Assembly (NCBI RefSeq): GCF_004297405.1
Contig: NZ_SCVC01000031.1
Location: 62,001-126,000, forward strand
Source of the DNA: Reyranella sp.
GTDB lineage: Bacteria > Pseudomonadota > Alphaproteobacteria > Reyranellales > Reyranellaceae
Length of the DNA: 64,000 nucleotides
Direction: 5' to 3'
Shown here: positions 1 to 11,154 of the stretch, in pieces
Position numbering within the stretch: position 1 is the stretch's first letter
Layout: every line of letters begins with the position of its first letter
The notes under the pieces: model-generated
Databases searched by the model: none
Told to the model about the DNA's origin: nothing
Seen by the model: only the letters and a program-made list of their open reading frames with translations
Made by a program: the position numbers and the translations under genes

Positions 1-1467
1 CTTCACGTCGTGGCAGCGGCCCCATTCGTTCACCACGGATCGCTCGGGATCGGTGCCCATGCGAGCGGTGCCGAGCAGGTGCCAGCCGCTGTTGGGCACA
101 TGTTCCCGGAAGACGGTGTGGGCGCCGGCCTGCTTCAGGATCTCCTCGGCGCGCGTGTGGGCGTGATCCAGCATCTTCCGGCTGTTCTCGCCGACCGTGT
201 AGTCGATCTTGGGAGCAGGGATACCGTCGGAGTCCTTCAGCACCGGGTCGAGCGTCACCCGGTTGTGCTCCTCCGGCAGATCCTCGCAGATGCCCGCGAG
301 ATAGATGCGGTGGTTGAGCAGGCTGCGATAGACCTTGTGATGATCCTCGCCCCAGGGCAGGCGGCCGGCCGCCGTGCTGCTGATCGCCTCGACGATCGAG
401 CCCATGCCGCGGCCGAACTGGAAGATGTAGCCGCGTACGAAGTCGCGCGCCTTGTCGGTCTCGTAGAATTCGTGGCTCCACAGGCAGAGCGGCGGGCCGT
501 GGTTGCCGTCCAGCGGCTCGTCGACATAGCCGTAGGTGAAGGCATAGGGGTGGAACATCAGGTTCTTGCCGACGAGCCCGCTCGAATTGGCGACGCCGTT
601 GGGGAACTTGCCCGACTGCGAGTTGAGCATCAGCCGCGGTGTGCCGACGCCGTTGCAGGCGATGATCACCATCTCGGCCGCCTGGAACTGCTCCTTGCCC
701 TCGGCATCGTAGTAGATCACGCCGGTCGCCATGCCGTTGTTGTCGACGGTGATCTCGCGCACGCGGGCGCGGGTGCGCAGCTCGACGCCGGCGCGCAACG
801 CCATCGGCCAGTAGGTGATGTCGGTGCTGGCCTTGGCGCCCTGCGCGCAACCCGGTGTGCAGTGGCCGAGGTTGAGGCAGCGGCCGCGACCTTCGTAGTC
901 GACCGTGGCAATCGAGGTATCCGACGGCCACCAGTGCCAGCCGAGCTGGTTCATCGCCGTGCCGAAGCGCTGACCCGACTTGCCGAGCGGTATCGGCGGC
1001 ATGGGCGGCTGCTTGGCCGGATAGGCGGGATCGCCTGCCAGGCCCGAGACGCCGGTCATGCGGTCGTTCTCGGCGAAGAACGGTTCCAGCGTCTCGTAGT
1101 CGATCGGCCAGTCGTCGGCGACGCCGTCGAGCGTCTTCACCTTGAAGTCGCTGGGATGCAGGCGCGGATAGTGCGCCGTGTACATGATCGTGCTGCCACC
1201 GACGCCGTTGAAGTTCACGACCTTGATCGGCGAGTTGGCGTCGTTGATCGGATAGTCGGTCTCGCGTGCCCGGCGGTTGGGATTGATGGCGAAGTCACTG
1301 AACAGGCGTGCCTCCCAGTCGCGGCCGTTGCTGGGATAGTCGGTCGGCTTCACCCAGTCGCCCTGCTCCAGGCAGAGGATGCGCATCTTGGTATCGGCGA
1401 GGCTCCACGCCACCGCGGCCCCCGACGCCCCGGAACCGATGATCAGGACGTCGACTTTCTCGTTCAT
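1..1467 (-). CDS. GMC-family FAD oxidoreductase, C-terminus cut by window edge
   Basis: Glucose-methanol-choline oxidoreductase, probably oxidising an alcohol or sugar alcohol using FAD. The protein starts MNEKVDVLIIGSGASG, which gives the FAD-binding GSGASG at residues 11-16. The family's C-terminal active-site segment is present, with His463 in GWHLLGTARMGTDP. The frame stays open to position 1, so only the last few dozen residues are missing. Most similar by eye to gluconate 2-dehydrogenase large-subunit-like GMC proteins, which often work with a small gamma subunit and a cytochrome; neither is visible here. It is transcribed away from the TctC receptor at 1597. The substrate is unknown. 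Confidence 0.88.
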   Translation of the reverse strand, partial: MNEKVDVLIIGSGASGAAVAWSLADTKMRILCLEQGDWVKPTDYPSNGRDWEARLFSDFAINPNRRARETDYPINDANSPIKVVNFNGVGGSTIMYTAHYPRLHPSDFKVKTLDGVADDWPIDYETLEPFFAENDRMTGVSGLAGDPAYPAKQPPMPPIPLGKSGQRFGTAMNQLGWHWWPSDTSIATVDYEGRGRCLNLGHCTPGCAQGAKASTDITYWPMALRAGVELRTRARVREITVDNNGMATGVIYYDAEGKEQFQAAEMVIIACNGVGTPRLMLNSQSGKFPNGVANSSGLVGKNLMFHPYAFTYGYVDEPLDGNHGPPLCLWSHEFYETDKARDFVRGYIFQFGRGMGSIVEAISSTAAGRLPWGEDHHKVYRSLLNHRIYLAGICEDLPEEHNRVTLDPVLKDSDGIPAPKIDYTVGENSRKMLDHAHTRAEEILKQAGAHTVFREHVPNSGWHLLGTARMGTDPERSVVNEWGRCHDVK

Positions 1468-1596
1468 GGCGCTTTTTCTCCCGTGCGGCGGCGGCAGAGA
1501 CTAGGCCGCATGGCGAGCTGGCTGCAAGCGATTGGCGTGACGCTTTGGCGGGCGGCTGTTAGCGTCTGTGCAACGGGGATTGGGAGGAAACAAAAC

Positions 1597-2583
1597 ATGT
1601 TCGACAAATCTGTTCGTCGTCGCCGTTTGCTTGCCGGTGCGGGCGCCGCACTTCTCGCGCCGTCGCTGGTGCGTGCACAGGATGCGTATCCGAATAAGCC
1701 GATCAAATTCGTCGTGCCGTGGACGCCCGGCGGAGCGACCGACAATATCTCGCGCATCGTCACTGCCCGGATGTCGGAGCTGCTGGGCCAGCAGGTCATG
1801 ATCGACAACAAGCCAGGCGGCGGCGGCACGATCGGCACCGACGCCATCGCCAAAGCTGCCCCCGACGGCTACACGATCGGCCTCGTCACAGTGTCCATGT
1901 TCACCATGGCGCCCGCGCTCTACGCCAAGCTGCCCTATGACCCGGTGAAGGATTTCTCGCCAATGGCGGGCATGTCGATGTGGCCCAACATGCTGGTGGT
2001 CCATCCCAGCCTGCCGGTGAAGACCGTGCCGGAGCTGATCGCCCTCCTGAAGGCCAATCCCGGCAAGTACAATATGGCTTCGTCCGGTTCGGGTACGACG
2101 ATCCATCTTGCGGGCGAGATGTTCAAGCAGATGACCGGCACCGACATGGTGCATGTGCCCTACAAGGGTAGCGCCGGTGCGTTGCAGGACCTGATCGCGG
2201 GCCAGACCCACATCATGTTCGACAACATGCCGAGCTGCTGGCCGCATGTGCAGGCAGGCAAGCTCAAGGCACTGGGCGTCACGAGCCGCGAGCGCAGCAA
2301 GGCGGCGCCCAACATTCCGGCCATCATCGAGTTCGTGCCGAACTATGTCGTCGAGGTCTGGATGGGCCTCGGCGGTCCGGCCGGTGTGCCTCAGCCGATT
2401 ATCGACAAGCTGGCCGCTGCAGGAACCAAGGCCCTGGAGGCTCCTGAGGTGAAGGAGAAGCTTGCGGCTCTCGGCAGCGATCCCTGGCCGATGCCGCCCA
2501 AGGGGCTGCATGACCGCATCGTCAGCGAAATCGCGGTCTGGGCGCCCATCGTCAAGGCGTCGGGCGCCAAGGTCGACGGCTGA
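1597..2583 (+). CDS. TctC/Bug-type periplasmic substrate-binding receptor
   Basis: Tripartite tricarboxylate transporter receptor of 328 aa. It has a twin-arginine-like signal (RRRR at 7-10, hydrophobic run to 25, likely cleavage after Ala27, VRA-QD). The mature part begins YPNKPIKFVVPWTPGGATD, the usual start of this family, and the length is typical. ATG 1597 is chosen because it follows a GGGAGG Shine-Dalgarno at 1582-1587; the longer upstream frame is only the antisense of the GMC gene. No TctA/TctB membrane genes are adjacent, so it is an orphan receptor, as is common where this family has expanded. The ligand is probably a carboxylate, but this cannot be read from sequence. Confidence 0.93.
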   Translation: MFDKSVRRRRLLAGAGAALLAPSLVRAQDAYPNKPIKFVVPWTPGGATDNISRIVTARMSELLGQQVMIDNKPGGGGTIGTDAIAKAAPDGYTIGLVTVSMFTMAPALYAKLPYDPVKDFSPMAGMSMWPNMLVVHPSLPVKTVPELIALLKANPGKYNMASSGSGTTIHLAGEMFKQMTGTDMVHVPYKGSAGALQDLIAGQTHIMFDNMPSCWPHVQAGKLKALGVTSRERSKAAPNIPAIIEFVPNYVVEVWMGLGGPAGVPQPIIDKLAAAGTKALEAPEVKEKLAALGSDPWPMPPKGLHDRIVSEIAVWAPIVKASGAKVDG

Positions 2584-2603
2584 CGACAGGCTGCGATCCT
2601 GCC

Positions 2604-2936
2604 GTGAGGCCAATCCTCCTCGCCGCATTGGTCCTGCTCGCGATGACTGCGCCGGCTGCTTTGCCGGCGCAGGATCTCGACGCGATCCTGGCGCGCTTCA
2701 ATGCCGCACGAAAAACAGCGCCGGAGGAAATCGCGGCCTACATGGATCGCGCTGAAGGCTGCTGGCATTTCGCGGGTGAGGAGCCATACAACGCCGCCCG
2801 GCGCGCCGAGATCAATCGGGCCCTGACCGAGCTGAAATGCACGACGCTCAAGGCCGATGGACAGGCATTGCGCCGGAAATATGCACGGTCAGCGCCGGCG
2901 CTTGCGGCCCTCGATGCCGCAGCGGCACTGGAATGA
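2604..2936 (+). CDS. small secreted protein of unknown function
   Basis: A 110-residue protein with a GTG start. Residues 1-22 form a clear Sec-type signal peptide ending LPA-QD. The mature part is helical and charged, with two cysteines (53 and 79) that could form a disulfide. It begins 20 nt after the TctC receptor stop and runs in the same direction, so co-transcription is likely. I recognise no family. Confidence 0.6.
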   Translation: MRPILLAALVLLAMTAPAALPAQDLDAILARFNAARKTAPEEIAAYMDRAEGCWHFAGEEPYNAARRAEINRALTELKCTTLKADGQALRRKYARSAPALAALDAAAALE

Positions 2937-2982
2937 GCCGATAAAGATCGTATTCGCGCTACGACTCTCTATATAGAGCGCC

Positions 2983-3162
2983 ATGGCAAGCGACACATTC
3001 GGCAAGCATATGGTGTGGACGGTAGATCCGCGCACCAACAACGAAATCGGCATCGGCTACTCGACCCTTGCGGAGGCAGAGGCGGAAGCCGTGAAGCTGG
3101 CAGACGTGGGCTACAAGATCCTCCGGATCGTTCCCACCTCGCTGCCCAAGCCCAACTCCTGA
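2983..3162 (+). CDS. small conserved-looking protein, 59 aa, unknown
   Basis: Short ORF starting MASDTFGKHMVWTVDPRTNN and ending PTSLPKPNS. The composition is protein-like: an alanine/glutamate helix (LAEAEAEAVKLADVG) followed by a short beta segment (YKILRIV). No strong ribosome binding site is visible, and the next gene is convergent. Function unknown. It is included because the amino-acid make-up is unlike the arginine/proline-rich shadow frames around it. Confidence 0.5.
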   Translation: MASDTFGKHMVWTVDPRTNNEIGIGYSTLAEAEAEAVKLADVGYKILRIVPTSLPKPNS

Positions 3163-3184
3163 GGTTCGCGGGCCCCGAAGGGCC

Positions 3185-3853
3185 CTACTTCAGCTCATAG
3201 GCGTCGATCAGCCACGGCTCGTGCGCCGCTGCATCGATCCATTCCTTCATTGCGGGATGGCCGAGGACGGCGGTGCAATAGGCGTCCGCGTCCGAATCGA
3301 GCGTCACGCTGTAGGTTTTGAAGCGCGTCACGACAGGCGCGAACATTGCATCGGCGGCGCCGAAGGTGCCGAACAGGAACCCGTCGTCCTTCTGGAATGC
3401 GCCGGCGAAGCGCTTGCGGCAGTCGCGCCACAGGCCCGTGATGCGCTCGATGTCGGCGCGCACGCCAGGCGTCATGCCTTTGCCGGGGAACGAGGCGCGG
3501 ATGTTCATCGGCATGTTGTTGCGCAGGTCCATGAAGCCCGCATGCATCTCGCAGGAGATGGCGCGGGCATGAGCGCGTGCCGCTGCCGAAGGCGGCCAGA
3601 GGCCGACTTCGGGTTTGAGGTCGTTGAGATACTCGGCAATCGCCAGCGACTCCCAGACCGCCAACCCGCGATGAAGCAACACCGGCACACGACCCGAAGG
3701 CGAATGCTTGCGGATGGTCGCCAGCGTTTCGGGCCGGTCGAGCGGCACCACGATCTCGTCGAACTCGATGCCTGCGATCTTGGCCATCAGCCAGCCGCGC
3801 AGCGACCATGACGAATAGTTCTTGTTGCCGATCACGAGGGTGAAGTCGGCCAT
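3185..3853 (-). CDS. glutathione S-transferase family protein
   Basis: GST of 222 aa. The N-terminal thioredoxin-like domain opens TLVIGNKNYSSWSLRGWL, where the YSSWS stretch at 13-17 is the probable glutathione-activating serine region. SGRVPVL (cis-Pro loop) and WESLAIAEYL (gamma-glutamyl contact) follow, then an all-helical C-terminal domain. A strong GGAGGG lies just upstream of ATG 3853. Likely a cytosolic detoxification or thiol-transfer enzyme; the substrate is unknown. It is divergent from the aminopeptidase at 3932. Confidence 0.9.
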   Translation of the reverse strand: MADFTLVIGNKNYSSWSLRGWLMAKIAGIEFDEIVVPLDRPETLATIRKHSPSGRVPVLLHRGLAVWESLAIAEYLNDLKPEVGLWPPSAAARAHARAISCEMHAGFMDLRNNMPMNIRASFPGKGMTPGVRADIERITGLWRDCRKRFAGAFQKDDGFLFGTFGAADAMFAPVVTRFKTYSVTLDSDADAYCTAVLGHPAMKEWIDAAAHEPWLIDAYELK

Positions 3854-3931
3854 ACGCCCTCCATCTCACTGAGCTTGCCAGTGCGAGAGTTTCGCCGGCA
3901 ATCTTAACCGTTGCACTACAGGATTGTGAGC

Positions 3932-5326
3932 ATGGCCATGTCGTTGCCGTTCGTCGACCGTTCTTCTTCTTCTTTGCCCCTGCAGTTTGTGGGCCAATCG
4001 ACGTGGCGAGGATGGCTGAAAGAGCAGAGCGCTGCACGACGCGGCTGGATCGAATCCCTCGGTATTGCGGGCGTGCCGGGTGATCTCGTGGTTCTGCCGG
4101 GACGCGATGGTAAGGCTGCAGGTGCAGTCCTTGTGCTCTCCAATACGCCAACCCTTTGGGACTTCGGCGCACTGGCGACCAAGCTGCCGCCGGGCACATG
4201 GAAGTTCGCGGGGAAGTTTGCCAGAGACATGGCGCCCGTCTCGCCGACCGACGCGGCCGTCGCGATCGGGCTCGGCGCCTGGCGCTTCGAACGATATCGC
4301 AGCAAGAAGGGCAAGGTGGCGCCGCGCATCGTGTGGCCCGAGGGTGCGGACAAGGCGCGCGCGACGGCGATGGTCGAAGCGCTCTCGCTGGCGCGCGATC
4401 TCATCACCACACCATCCTCTGACATGGGACCGGCCGAGCTGGCTGCTGCCGTGCAGGGGGTCGCCAAGAAGAACAAGGCGAAGGTGAAGGTGATCACCGG
4501 CGACGATCTGCTGAAGCGGAACTTTCCGATGGTCCATGCGGTGGGCCGCGCGTCGACACGCGCGCCGCGCCTCATCGATCTCGTGTGGGGCCGCGAGAAG
4601 GATCCCAAGGTCACGCTGGTCGGCAAGGGTGTGTGCTTCGACACGGGCGGCCTCGATCTCAAGCCCTCGACCGGCATGCTGATGATGAAGAAGGACATGG
4701 GCGGTGCGGCGACGATGCTCGCTGTCGCCGCGATGGTGATGGCTGCCAAGCTGCCGGTGCGGTTGCGGCTTCTGATCCCTGCGGTCGAGAACTCGGTGTC
4801 GGGCAATGCCTTCCGGCCGATGGACGTGGTGCCGACGCGCAAGGGCATCACCGTGGAGATCGGCAACACCGATGCCGAGGGCCGCCTGATCCTGTGCGAC
4901 GCCCTGCACGAGGGCGCTTCGGAAAAGCCCGCGATGATGGTCGATTGCGCGACGCTGACCGGTGCGGCGCGCGTTGCGTTGGGCACCGACCTGCCGGCGC
5001 TGTTCTGCAACGATGATGCATTGGCGCGTGACCTGCTGGCGCAGGGCGAGGCCGTGACAGACCCGATGTGGCGCATGCCGCTGTTCGCGGGCTATCGCCG
5101 CCTGCTCGACAGCAAGGTGGCCGACATCAACAACGTGTCGGCCGGCGGCTTCGGCGGCGCCATCACGGCTGCGCTCTACCTCAAGGAGTTCGTGCCCGAC
5201 GACGTGCCATGGGCCCATATCGACATGATGGCGTGGAACAACACCAGCCGGCCGGGTCGTCCCGAAGGCGGCGAAGCTCAGGCCGCCCGCGCGATCTTCA
5301 CCACGATCGAGAAGAAGTTCGGCTAG
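3932..5326 (+). CDS. leucyl aminopeptidase family protein (peptidase M17)
   Basis: Cytosolic dizinc aminopeptidase of 464 aa. The M17 signature NTDAEGRL is at 312-319, giving ligands Asp314 and Glu316 and catalytic Arg318. Lys232 and Asp237 in GKGVCFDTGG and Asp255 in MKKDMGG complete the metal site, so it should be active. The N-terminal domain is shorter and more divergent than in PepA. ATG 3932 is preferred over the in-frame TTG at 3911 because AGGA lies 8 nt before it. Expected to remove N-terminal residues during peptide turnover. It stands alone, convergent with the dehydrogenase at 5333. Confidence 0.92.
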   Translation: MAMSLPFVDRSSSSLPLQFVGQSTWRGWLKEQSAARRGWIESLGIAGVPGDLVVLPGRDGKAAGAVLVLSNTPTLWDFGALATKLPPGTWKFAGKFARDMAPVSPTDAAVAIGLGAWRFERYRSKKGKVAPRIVWPEGADKARATAMVEALSLARDLITTPSSDMGPAELAAAVQGVAKKNKAKVKVITGDDLLKRNFPMVHAVGRASTRAPRLIDLVWGREKDPKVTLVGKGVCFDTGGLDLKPSTGMLMMKKDMGGAATMLAVAAMVMAAKLPVRLRLLIPAVENSVSGNAFRPMDVVPTRKGITVEIGNTDAEGRLILCDALHEGASEKPAMMVDCATLTGAARVALGTDLPALFCNDDALARDLLAQGEAVTDPMWRMPLFAGYRRLLDSKVADINNVSAGGFGGAITAALYLKEFVPDDVPWAHIDMMAWNNTSRPGRPEGGEAQAARAIFTTIEKKFG

Positions 5327-5332
5327 ACGATC

Positions 5333-6268
5333 TCAATAGCCCGTCTTCGGATCGACGGTGTGAAGGAGCGGCTGGCCGGCGCGCATCCGCTTGATGTTCT
5401 CGATCACCCCCGGCGAGGCGGTGCGCGGGTTGGTGGCGCCAGCGATGTGCGGCGTCACCTGCACCTTGGGGTGCGTCCAGTAGGGATGATCCTGCGGCAA
5501 CGGCTCGACGTTGAACACGTCCAGCGCCGCGCCGCTGATCTGGCCTGAGTCGAGGGCCGCCAGCAGCGCTTCGTCCACGACATGGCCGCCGCGCGCCATG
5601 TTGATGAAATAAGCCCCCTTCGGCAGCGCGGCGAACGCTTTGGCGTCGAGCAGGCCGCGCGTGTCGCGCGTCAGCGGCAGGACGTCGATCAGGATGTCGG
5701 TGCGCGCCAGAAAGCGGGCAAGTCCGTCGGTGCCGTGAAACGTCTCGATACCGGGCAGACTCTTGGCCGTGCGGCTCCAGCCTGCAGTCGGGAAGCCGAG
5801 CGCGGCGAATTTGCCGGCAGTATCCTGGCCAATCGAACCGAGGCCCATGACGCCGATACGGCGGTGGATGGTGTCGACGAAGTCCTCGGGCTTCCATTGC
5901 CGGGCGCGCTGGCTGGCGGCGTATTTGTCGATCTCACGATGATGCCGCAGCGCCCAGTAGATGGCGTATTCGCTCATCTGCCCGACCAGGCCGTCATCCA
6001 TGATGCGCACGATCGGCACGCCGGTGGGCAGGCGATCGTCGGCCAGCAAATGGTCGACACCCATGCCGAGCGACACGATCAGCTTCACATTGGGAAAGGA
6101 CGCAATCAGCCCGGCCGGCGGCTTCCAGGCCAGCACGACTTCGATGCGCTCTTTGTCGCCAAGATTGTCGAGGGTGCGGAAGTCGACAGGCCCCAGCCCT
6201 GCCTCGAGGACCTTCTTCCAGTGAACGCCGTCGGTATCGCGGCTGATATAGGCGATAGCGCCGGCCAT
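5333..6268 (-). CDS. D-2-hydroxyacid dehydrogenase (glyoxylate/hydroxypyruvate reductase type)
   Basis: NAD(P)-dependent reductase of 2-oxoacids, 311 aa. The Rossmann motif is GLGSIG in VMGLGSIGQDTAG. The catalytic Arg is in NMARGGHV, the Glu in FNVEPLP and the His in TPHIAG, so the Arg-Glu-His triad is intact. The short length and lack of a long N-terminal substrate domain resemble GhrA. ATG 6268 has AGAGGA upstream; an earlier in-frame start would add 51 low-complexity residues. It lies 25 nt after the TAXI receptor gene (start 7268) on the same strand, so the receptor may import its 2-oxoacid substrate; that link is inference. Confidence 0.9.
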   Translation of the reverse strand: MAGAIAYISRDTDGVHWKKVLEAGLGPVDFRTLDNLGDKERIEVVLAWKPPAGLIASFPNVKLIVSLGMGVDHLLADDRLPTGVPIVRIMDDGLVGQMSEYAIYWALRHHREIDKYAASQRARQWKPEDFVDTIHRRIGVMGLGSIGQDTAGKFAALGFPTAGWSRTAKSLPGIETFHGTDGLARFLARTDILIDVLPLTRDTRGLLDAKAFAALPKGAYFINMARGGHVVDEALLAALDSGQISGAALDVFNVEPLPQDHPYWTHPKVQVTPHIAGATNPRTASPGVIENIKRMRAGQPLLHTVDPKTGY

Positions 6269-6293
6269 GAAATCCTCTCTATGTGGGATGGTT

Positions 6294-7268
6294 CTATTTC
6301 GGGATGGTCGCGGGATCGAGCTTGATCCCCTTCTCCTTGTAATAGCGCACGGCACCAGGATGGAAGGGCAGGAACGTGTTGCGCGTGGCGTTGGCGGCGA
6401 TTGTATCTTTGGCGGCGGCATGTGCCCGCAGCATCGTCGGGTTGTTCTCCAGCACGGTCTTGGTGATCAGATAGGCCATGTCGTCGGACATGTCCTTGCT
6501 GGCAATCGCAAAGTTATAGAGGCCGACTGTCTTCTGATCCGTGGTTTGCTGCTTGTAGATTCCCTTGGGGATCGTCGAGTCGGTGAATTCCACCATCGCC
6601 TTGCGGATGCGGGCGATCTCGTCGGGCGTCCAGGTATAGAAGACGACCTTCTGCTCGGCATCGAGCTCGGTGAAGGCCGGAACCGGCGCGCCGGCGCCGA
6701 AGCAGAAGGCATCGAGCAGGCCGTCCTTGAGCTGATTGCTCATGTCCACGCTCTGGCCGTTGCGGATGGAGACCTTCATGGCCAGCGCATCGAAGATCAT
6801 CGGGAAATAAGTTCCCGCCGTGCCGGCCTTGGGGCCGACGCCGACGGTCTTGCCGTCGAGCTGCTTGAAGCTCGTGATGCCTGACTTGGCGAGCGACACA
6901 CATTGCATCGGCGTGTCGTACATCGGGAAGAGCGCGCGGATGCTGTCGTACTTCTTGCCCTTGGTCCAGGTAGCCGATCCCTGCATCGCCTGCATCGCGA
7001 CGCCCATGGTCGTCATGCCGAGCCCGATTTTGCCGTCGTCGATCATGATGACGTTCTGGTTTGGCCCTTGCGTCTGCTGCGGGGTGATCTGCAGTCTGGC
7101 CTTGTCGGTCAGGATCTGCGCGACGACACCGCCATAGACGTAATAGGTGCCGCCGACCGATGCCGTTCCGAGGACCAGATTCGACTGCGCGTATGCTCCT
7201 GCTGCCGCTCCCATGACAGTGGTGAGAGCCAGCGCTGCGGCAAACAGGCCGCGGCGAAATCCGGTCAT
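6294..7268 (-). CDS. TAXI-family TRAP transporter solute receptor
   Basis: Periplasmic receptor of 324 aa with a signal peptide ending AYA-QS. The start of the mature protein (LVLGTASVGGTYYVYGG) is typical of the TAXI family, and GVGPKAGTAGTYFP is another family-like segment. Ligands of this family are usually carboxylates or amino acids such as glutamate. No DctQM-type membrane gene is near, so its permease is elsewhere or shared. A GGGAGGG ribosome site precedes ATG 7268. Likely co-transcribed with the 2-hydroxyacid dehydrogenase downstream. Confidence 0.93.
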   Translation of the reverse strand: MTGFRRGLFAAALALTTVMGAAAGAYAQSNLVLGTASVGGTYYVYGGVVAQILTDKARLQITPQQTQGPNQNVIMIDDGKIGLGMTTMGVAMQAMQGSATWTKGKKYDSIRALFPMYDTPMQCVSLAKSGITSFKQLDGKTVGVGPKAGTAGTYFPMIFDALAMKVSIRNGQSVDMSNQLKDGLLDAFCFGAGAPVPAFTELDAEQKVVFYTWTPDEIARIRKAMVEFTDSTIPKGIYKQQTTDQKTVGLYNFAIASKDMSDDMAYLITKTVLENNPTMLRAHAAAKDTIAANATRNTFLPFHPGAVRYYKEKGIKLDPATIPK

Positions 7269-7379
7269 CTTGGCCCTCCCATTTTTCAGCTATTCCGCAA
7301 TTTTATGTCGGTCCGACAACCCTCTCATAGGTTCGTCGCAATCACCCCGCAAGCCTGTCGAGACGCATATGCGCCGGTA

Positions 7380-9010
<1,631 letters not shown>

Positions 9011-9014
<4 letters not shown>

Positions 9015-10030
9015 GCCAGCACCTTGCGCGGATTGAAGGCGTCGCGCACGGCCTCCCCGATGAAGACCAGCAGCGACAACATCAGGGCAATGATGAAGAA
9101 GCCCGTAAACGCCAGCCACGGCGCATTGAGGTTGTTCTTGCCCTGCAACAGCAGCTCGCCGAGCGAGGGGGAGCCGACGGGCAGTCCGAAACCAAGGAAA
9201 TCGAGCGACGTCAGGGTCGTGACCGAGCCGGCCAAAATGAAGGGCAGGAAGGTGAGGCTGGCGGTCATGGCGTTGGGCAGAATATGCCGGAACATGATGC
9301 GGGCATCCATCATGCCCAGCGCCCGGGCCGCCCGCACATAGTCGAAGTTGCGCCCACGCAGGAACTCCGCCCGGACCAGCCCGACCAGCGCCATCCAACT
9401 GAACAGCAACATGATCCCCAGCAGCACCCAGAATCCGGGCTGGATGAAGCTCGCAAGGATGATCAGCAGGTAGAGCGTCGGCATGCTCGACCAGATCTCG
9501 AGGAAGCGCTGCATCAGCAGATCGACCATGCCGCCGAAATAGCCCTGGACCGCACCGGCGGCGATGCCGATCACCGTGCTCAGGATGGTGAGGGCGAGCC
9601 CGAACAGGACCGAAATCCGGAAGCCATAGATCAGCCGGGCCAGCACATCGCGAGCCTGGTCGTCGGTGCCCAGCGGATGGGCCCAGGATGGCGGCAGCAG
9701 TGCCATGCGACCTTCGCCCTTCAGCACGGTGTCGTAGCTGTAGGGAATCGGCGGCCACAGGATCCAGCCCTTTTCCTCGATCGACTTCTGCAGCTCCTGG
9801 TCTGTGTAGACCGCATTGGTCGGGAACTCACCACCGAAGGTGGTCTCGGGATAGTCGCGGATCATCGGCGAGTAGAGCGCGCCGTCGTAGCTGATGAGGA
9901 TCGGCTTGTTGTTGGCCAGCAGTTCGGCAAACAGCGAGACGAAGAACAGCACGCCGAACACGACCAGCGAGATCATGCCGCGCTTGCTCGATTTGAAGGC
10001 CGCGAGCCGGCGCCGGTTGAGCGGGTTCAT
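9011..10030 (-). CDS. yejE: YejE-like ABC transporter inner-membrane permease
   Basis: Permease of 339 aa with an N-terminal anchor helix (MISLVVFGVLFFVSLFAELL), a periplasmic stretch containing the YDTVLKGEGR and HPLGTDDQARDVLAR segments, and a C-terminal transmembrane block. The coupling-loop EAA motif reads RAARALGMMDARIMFRHILP. ATG 10030 shares its A with the TGA of yejB (TGATG). Forms the channel with YejB. Confidence 0.93.
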
Positions 10031-11127
10031 CAGCCGCGCGCCTCGAAATCGATCCGAGGATCGATCAGCGTGTACATGAGGTCGCCCAAGATCCCCATGA
10101 CGAGGCCGATCAGGCCGAAGAAGAAGAGCGTGCCGAACATGATCGGATAGTCGCGATTGAGCGCGGCCTCGAAGCCCAGCAGGCCGATACCGTCGAGCGA
10201 GAAGATCACCTCGATCAGCAGCGAGCCTGTGAACAGCACGCCGATGAAGGCGGCGGGAAAGCCCGCGATCACGATCAGCATGGCATTGCGGAAAACGTGA
10301 CCGTAGAGCACGCGGCGCTCGACCAGCCCCTTGGCGCGTGCCGTCAGCACATATTGCTTGTGGATCTCCTCCAGGAAGGAGTTCTTGGTGAGGAAGGTGA
10401 GCGTCGCGAAACCGCCGATCACCATGGCGCCGATCGGCAATGCCATGTGCCAGAAATAGTCGAGCACCTTGTCGACCAGGCCGAGCGAACTCCAGTCGTC
10501 GGAGACGAGGCCGCGCAGCGGGAACCATTTGAAGTAGCTGCCGCCGGCGAACAGCACGACGAGCAGCAGGGCGAAGAGGAAGCCCGGGATGGCGTTCAGC
10601 ACGATGAGCGTGGTCGAGGTCGAGACGTCGAAGCGTGAGCCGTCACGCACGGCCTTGGCGATGCCGAGAGGGATCGACACGAGATAGATCAGCAGCGTGG
10701 TCCACAGGCCGAGCGAGATCGACACCGGCATCTTCTCGAGCACCAGATCGACGACGCGCTTGTTGCGAAAGAAGCTCTCGCCGAAATCGAAGGTGAGGTA
10801 GTTCCCCATCATCAGGAAGAAGCGTTCGTGCATCGGCTTGTCGAAGCCGTACATCTTCTCGATGCGTTCGATCAGCTCGCGCGGCATCCCGCGGGCGCCA
10901 CGATAGGCGCCGGCCGACTCGCCCGATCCGCCGCGTTGGACCGTCTCGCCGCCGCTCGCGCTGCCGGAGAACCGCTCGGTGGCGCTGATCGCCGTGCCCT
11001 GGATCTGGGCCAGCATCTGCTCCACCGGTCCGCCGGGGGCGGCCTGGATAATGAAGAAGTTGACGACCATGATGCCGAACAGGGTCGGCACCACCAGCAT
11101 CAGACGGCGTAGAATATAGGCGAGCAT
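10030..11127 (-). CDS. yejB: YejB-like ABC transporter inner-membrane permease
   Basis: Permease of 365 aa. It opens MLAYILRRLMLVVPTLFGIM, the characteristic first helix of DppB/YejB proteins. A periplasmic insert rich in Gly/Ser and Arg (about residues 45-80) precedes the core, and the EAA loop reads TARAKGLVERRVLYGHVFRNA. It sits 27 nt after yejA and is translationally coupled to yejE. Confidence 0.93.
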   Translation of the reverse strand: MLAYILRRLMLVVPTLFGIMVVNFFIIQAAPGGPVEQMLAQIQGTAISATERFSGSASGGETVQRGGSGESAGAYRGARGMPRELIERIEKMYGFDKPMHERFFLMMGNYLTFDFGESFFRNKRVVDLVLEKMPVSISLGLWTTLLIYLVSIPLGIAKAVRDGSRFDVSTSTTLIVLNAIPGFLFALLLVVLFAGGSYFKWFPLRGLVSDDWSSLGLVDKVLDYFWHMALPIGAMVIGGFATLTFLTKNSFLEEIHKQYVLTARAKGLVERRVLYGHVFRNAMLIVIAGFPAAFIGVLFTGSLLIEVIFSLDGIGLLGFEAALNRDYPIMFGTLFFFGLIGLVMGILGDLMYTLIDPRIDFEARG

Positions 11128-11154
11128 CTCAGCGTGACTTCGCGATGACGCTCG

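Noticed and set aside
10-1596. Long plus-strand open frame running into the TctC receptor
   Set aside because: It is antisense to the GMC oxidoreductase and rich in Arg, Ala and His. The receptor's signal peptide and ribosome site start at 1597.
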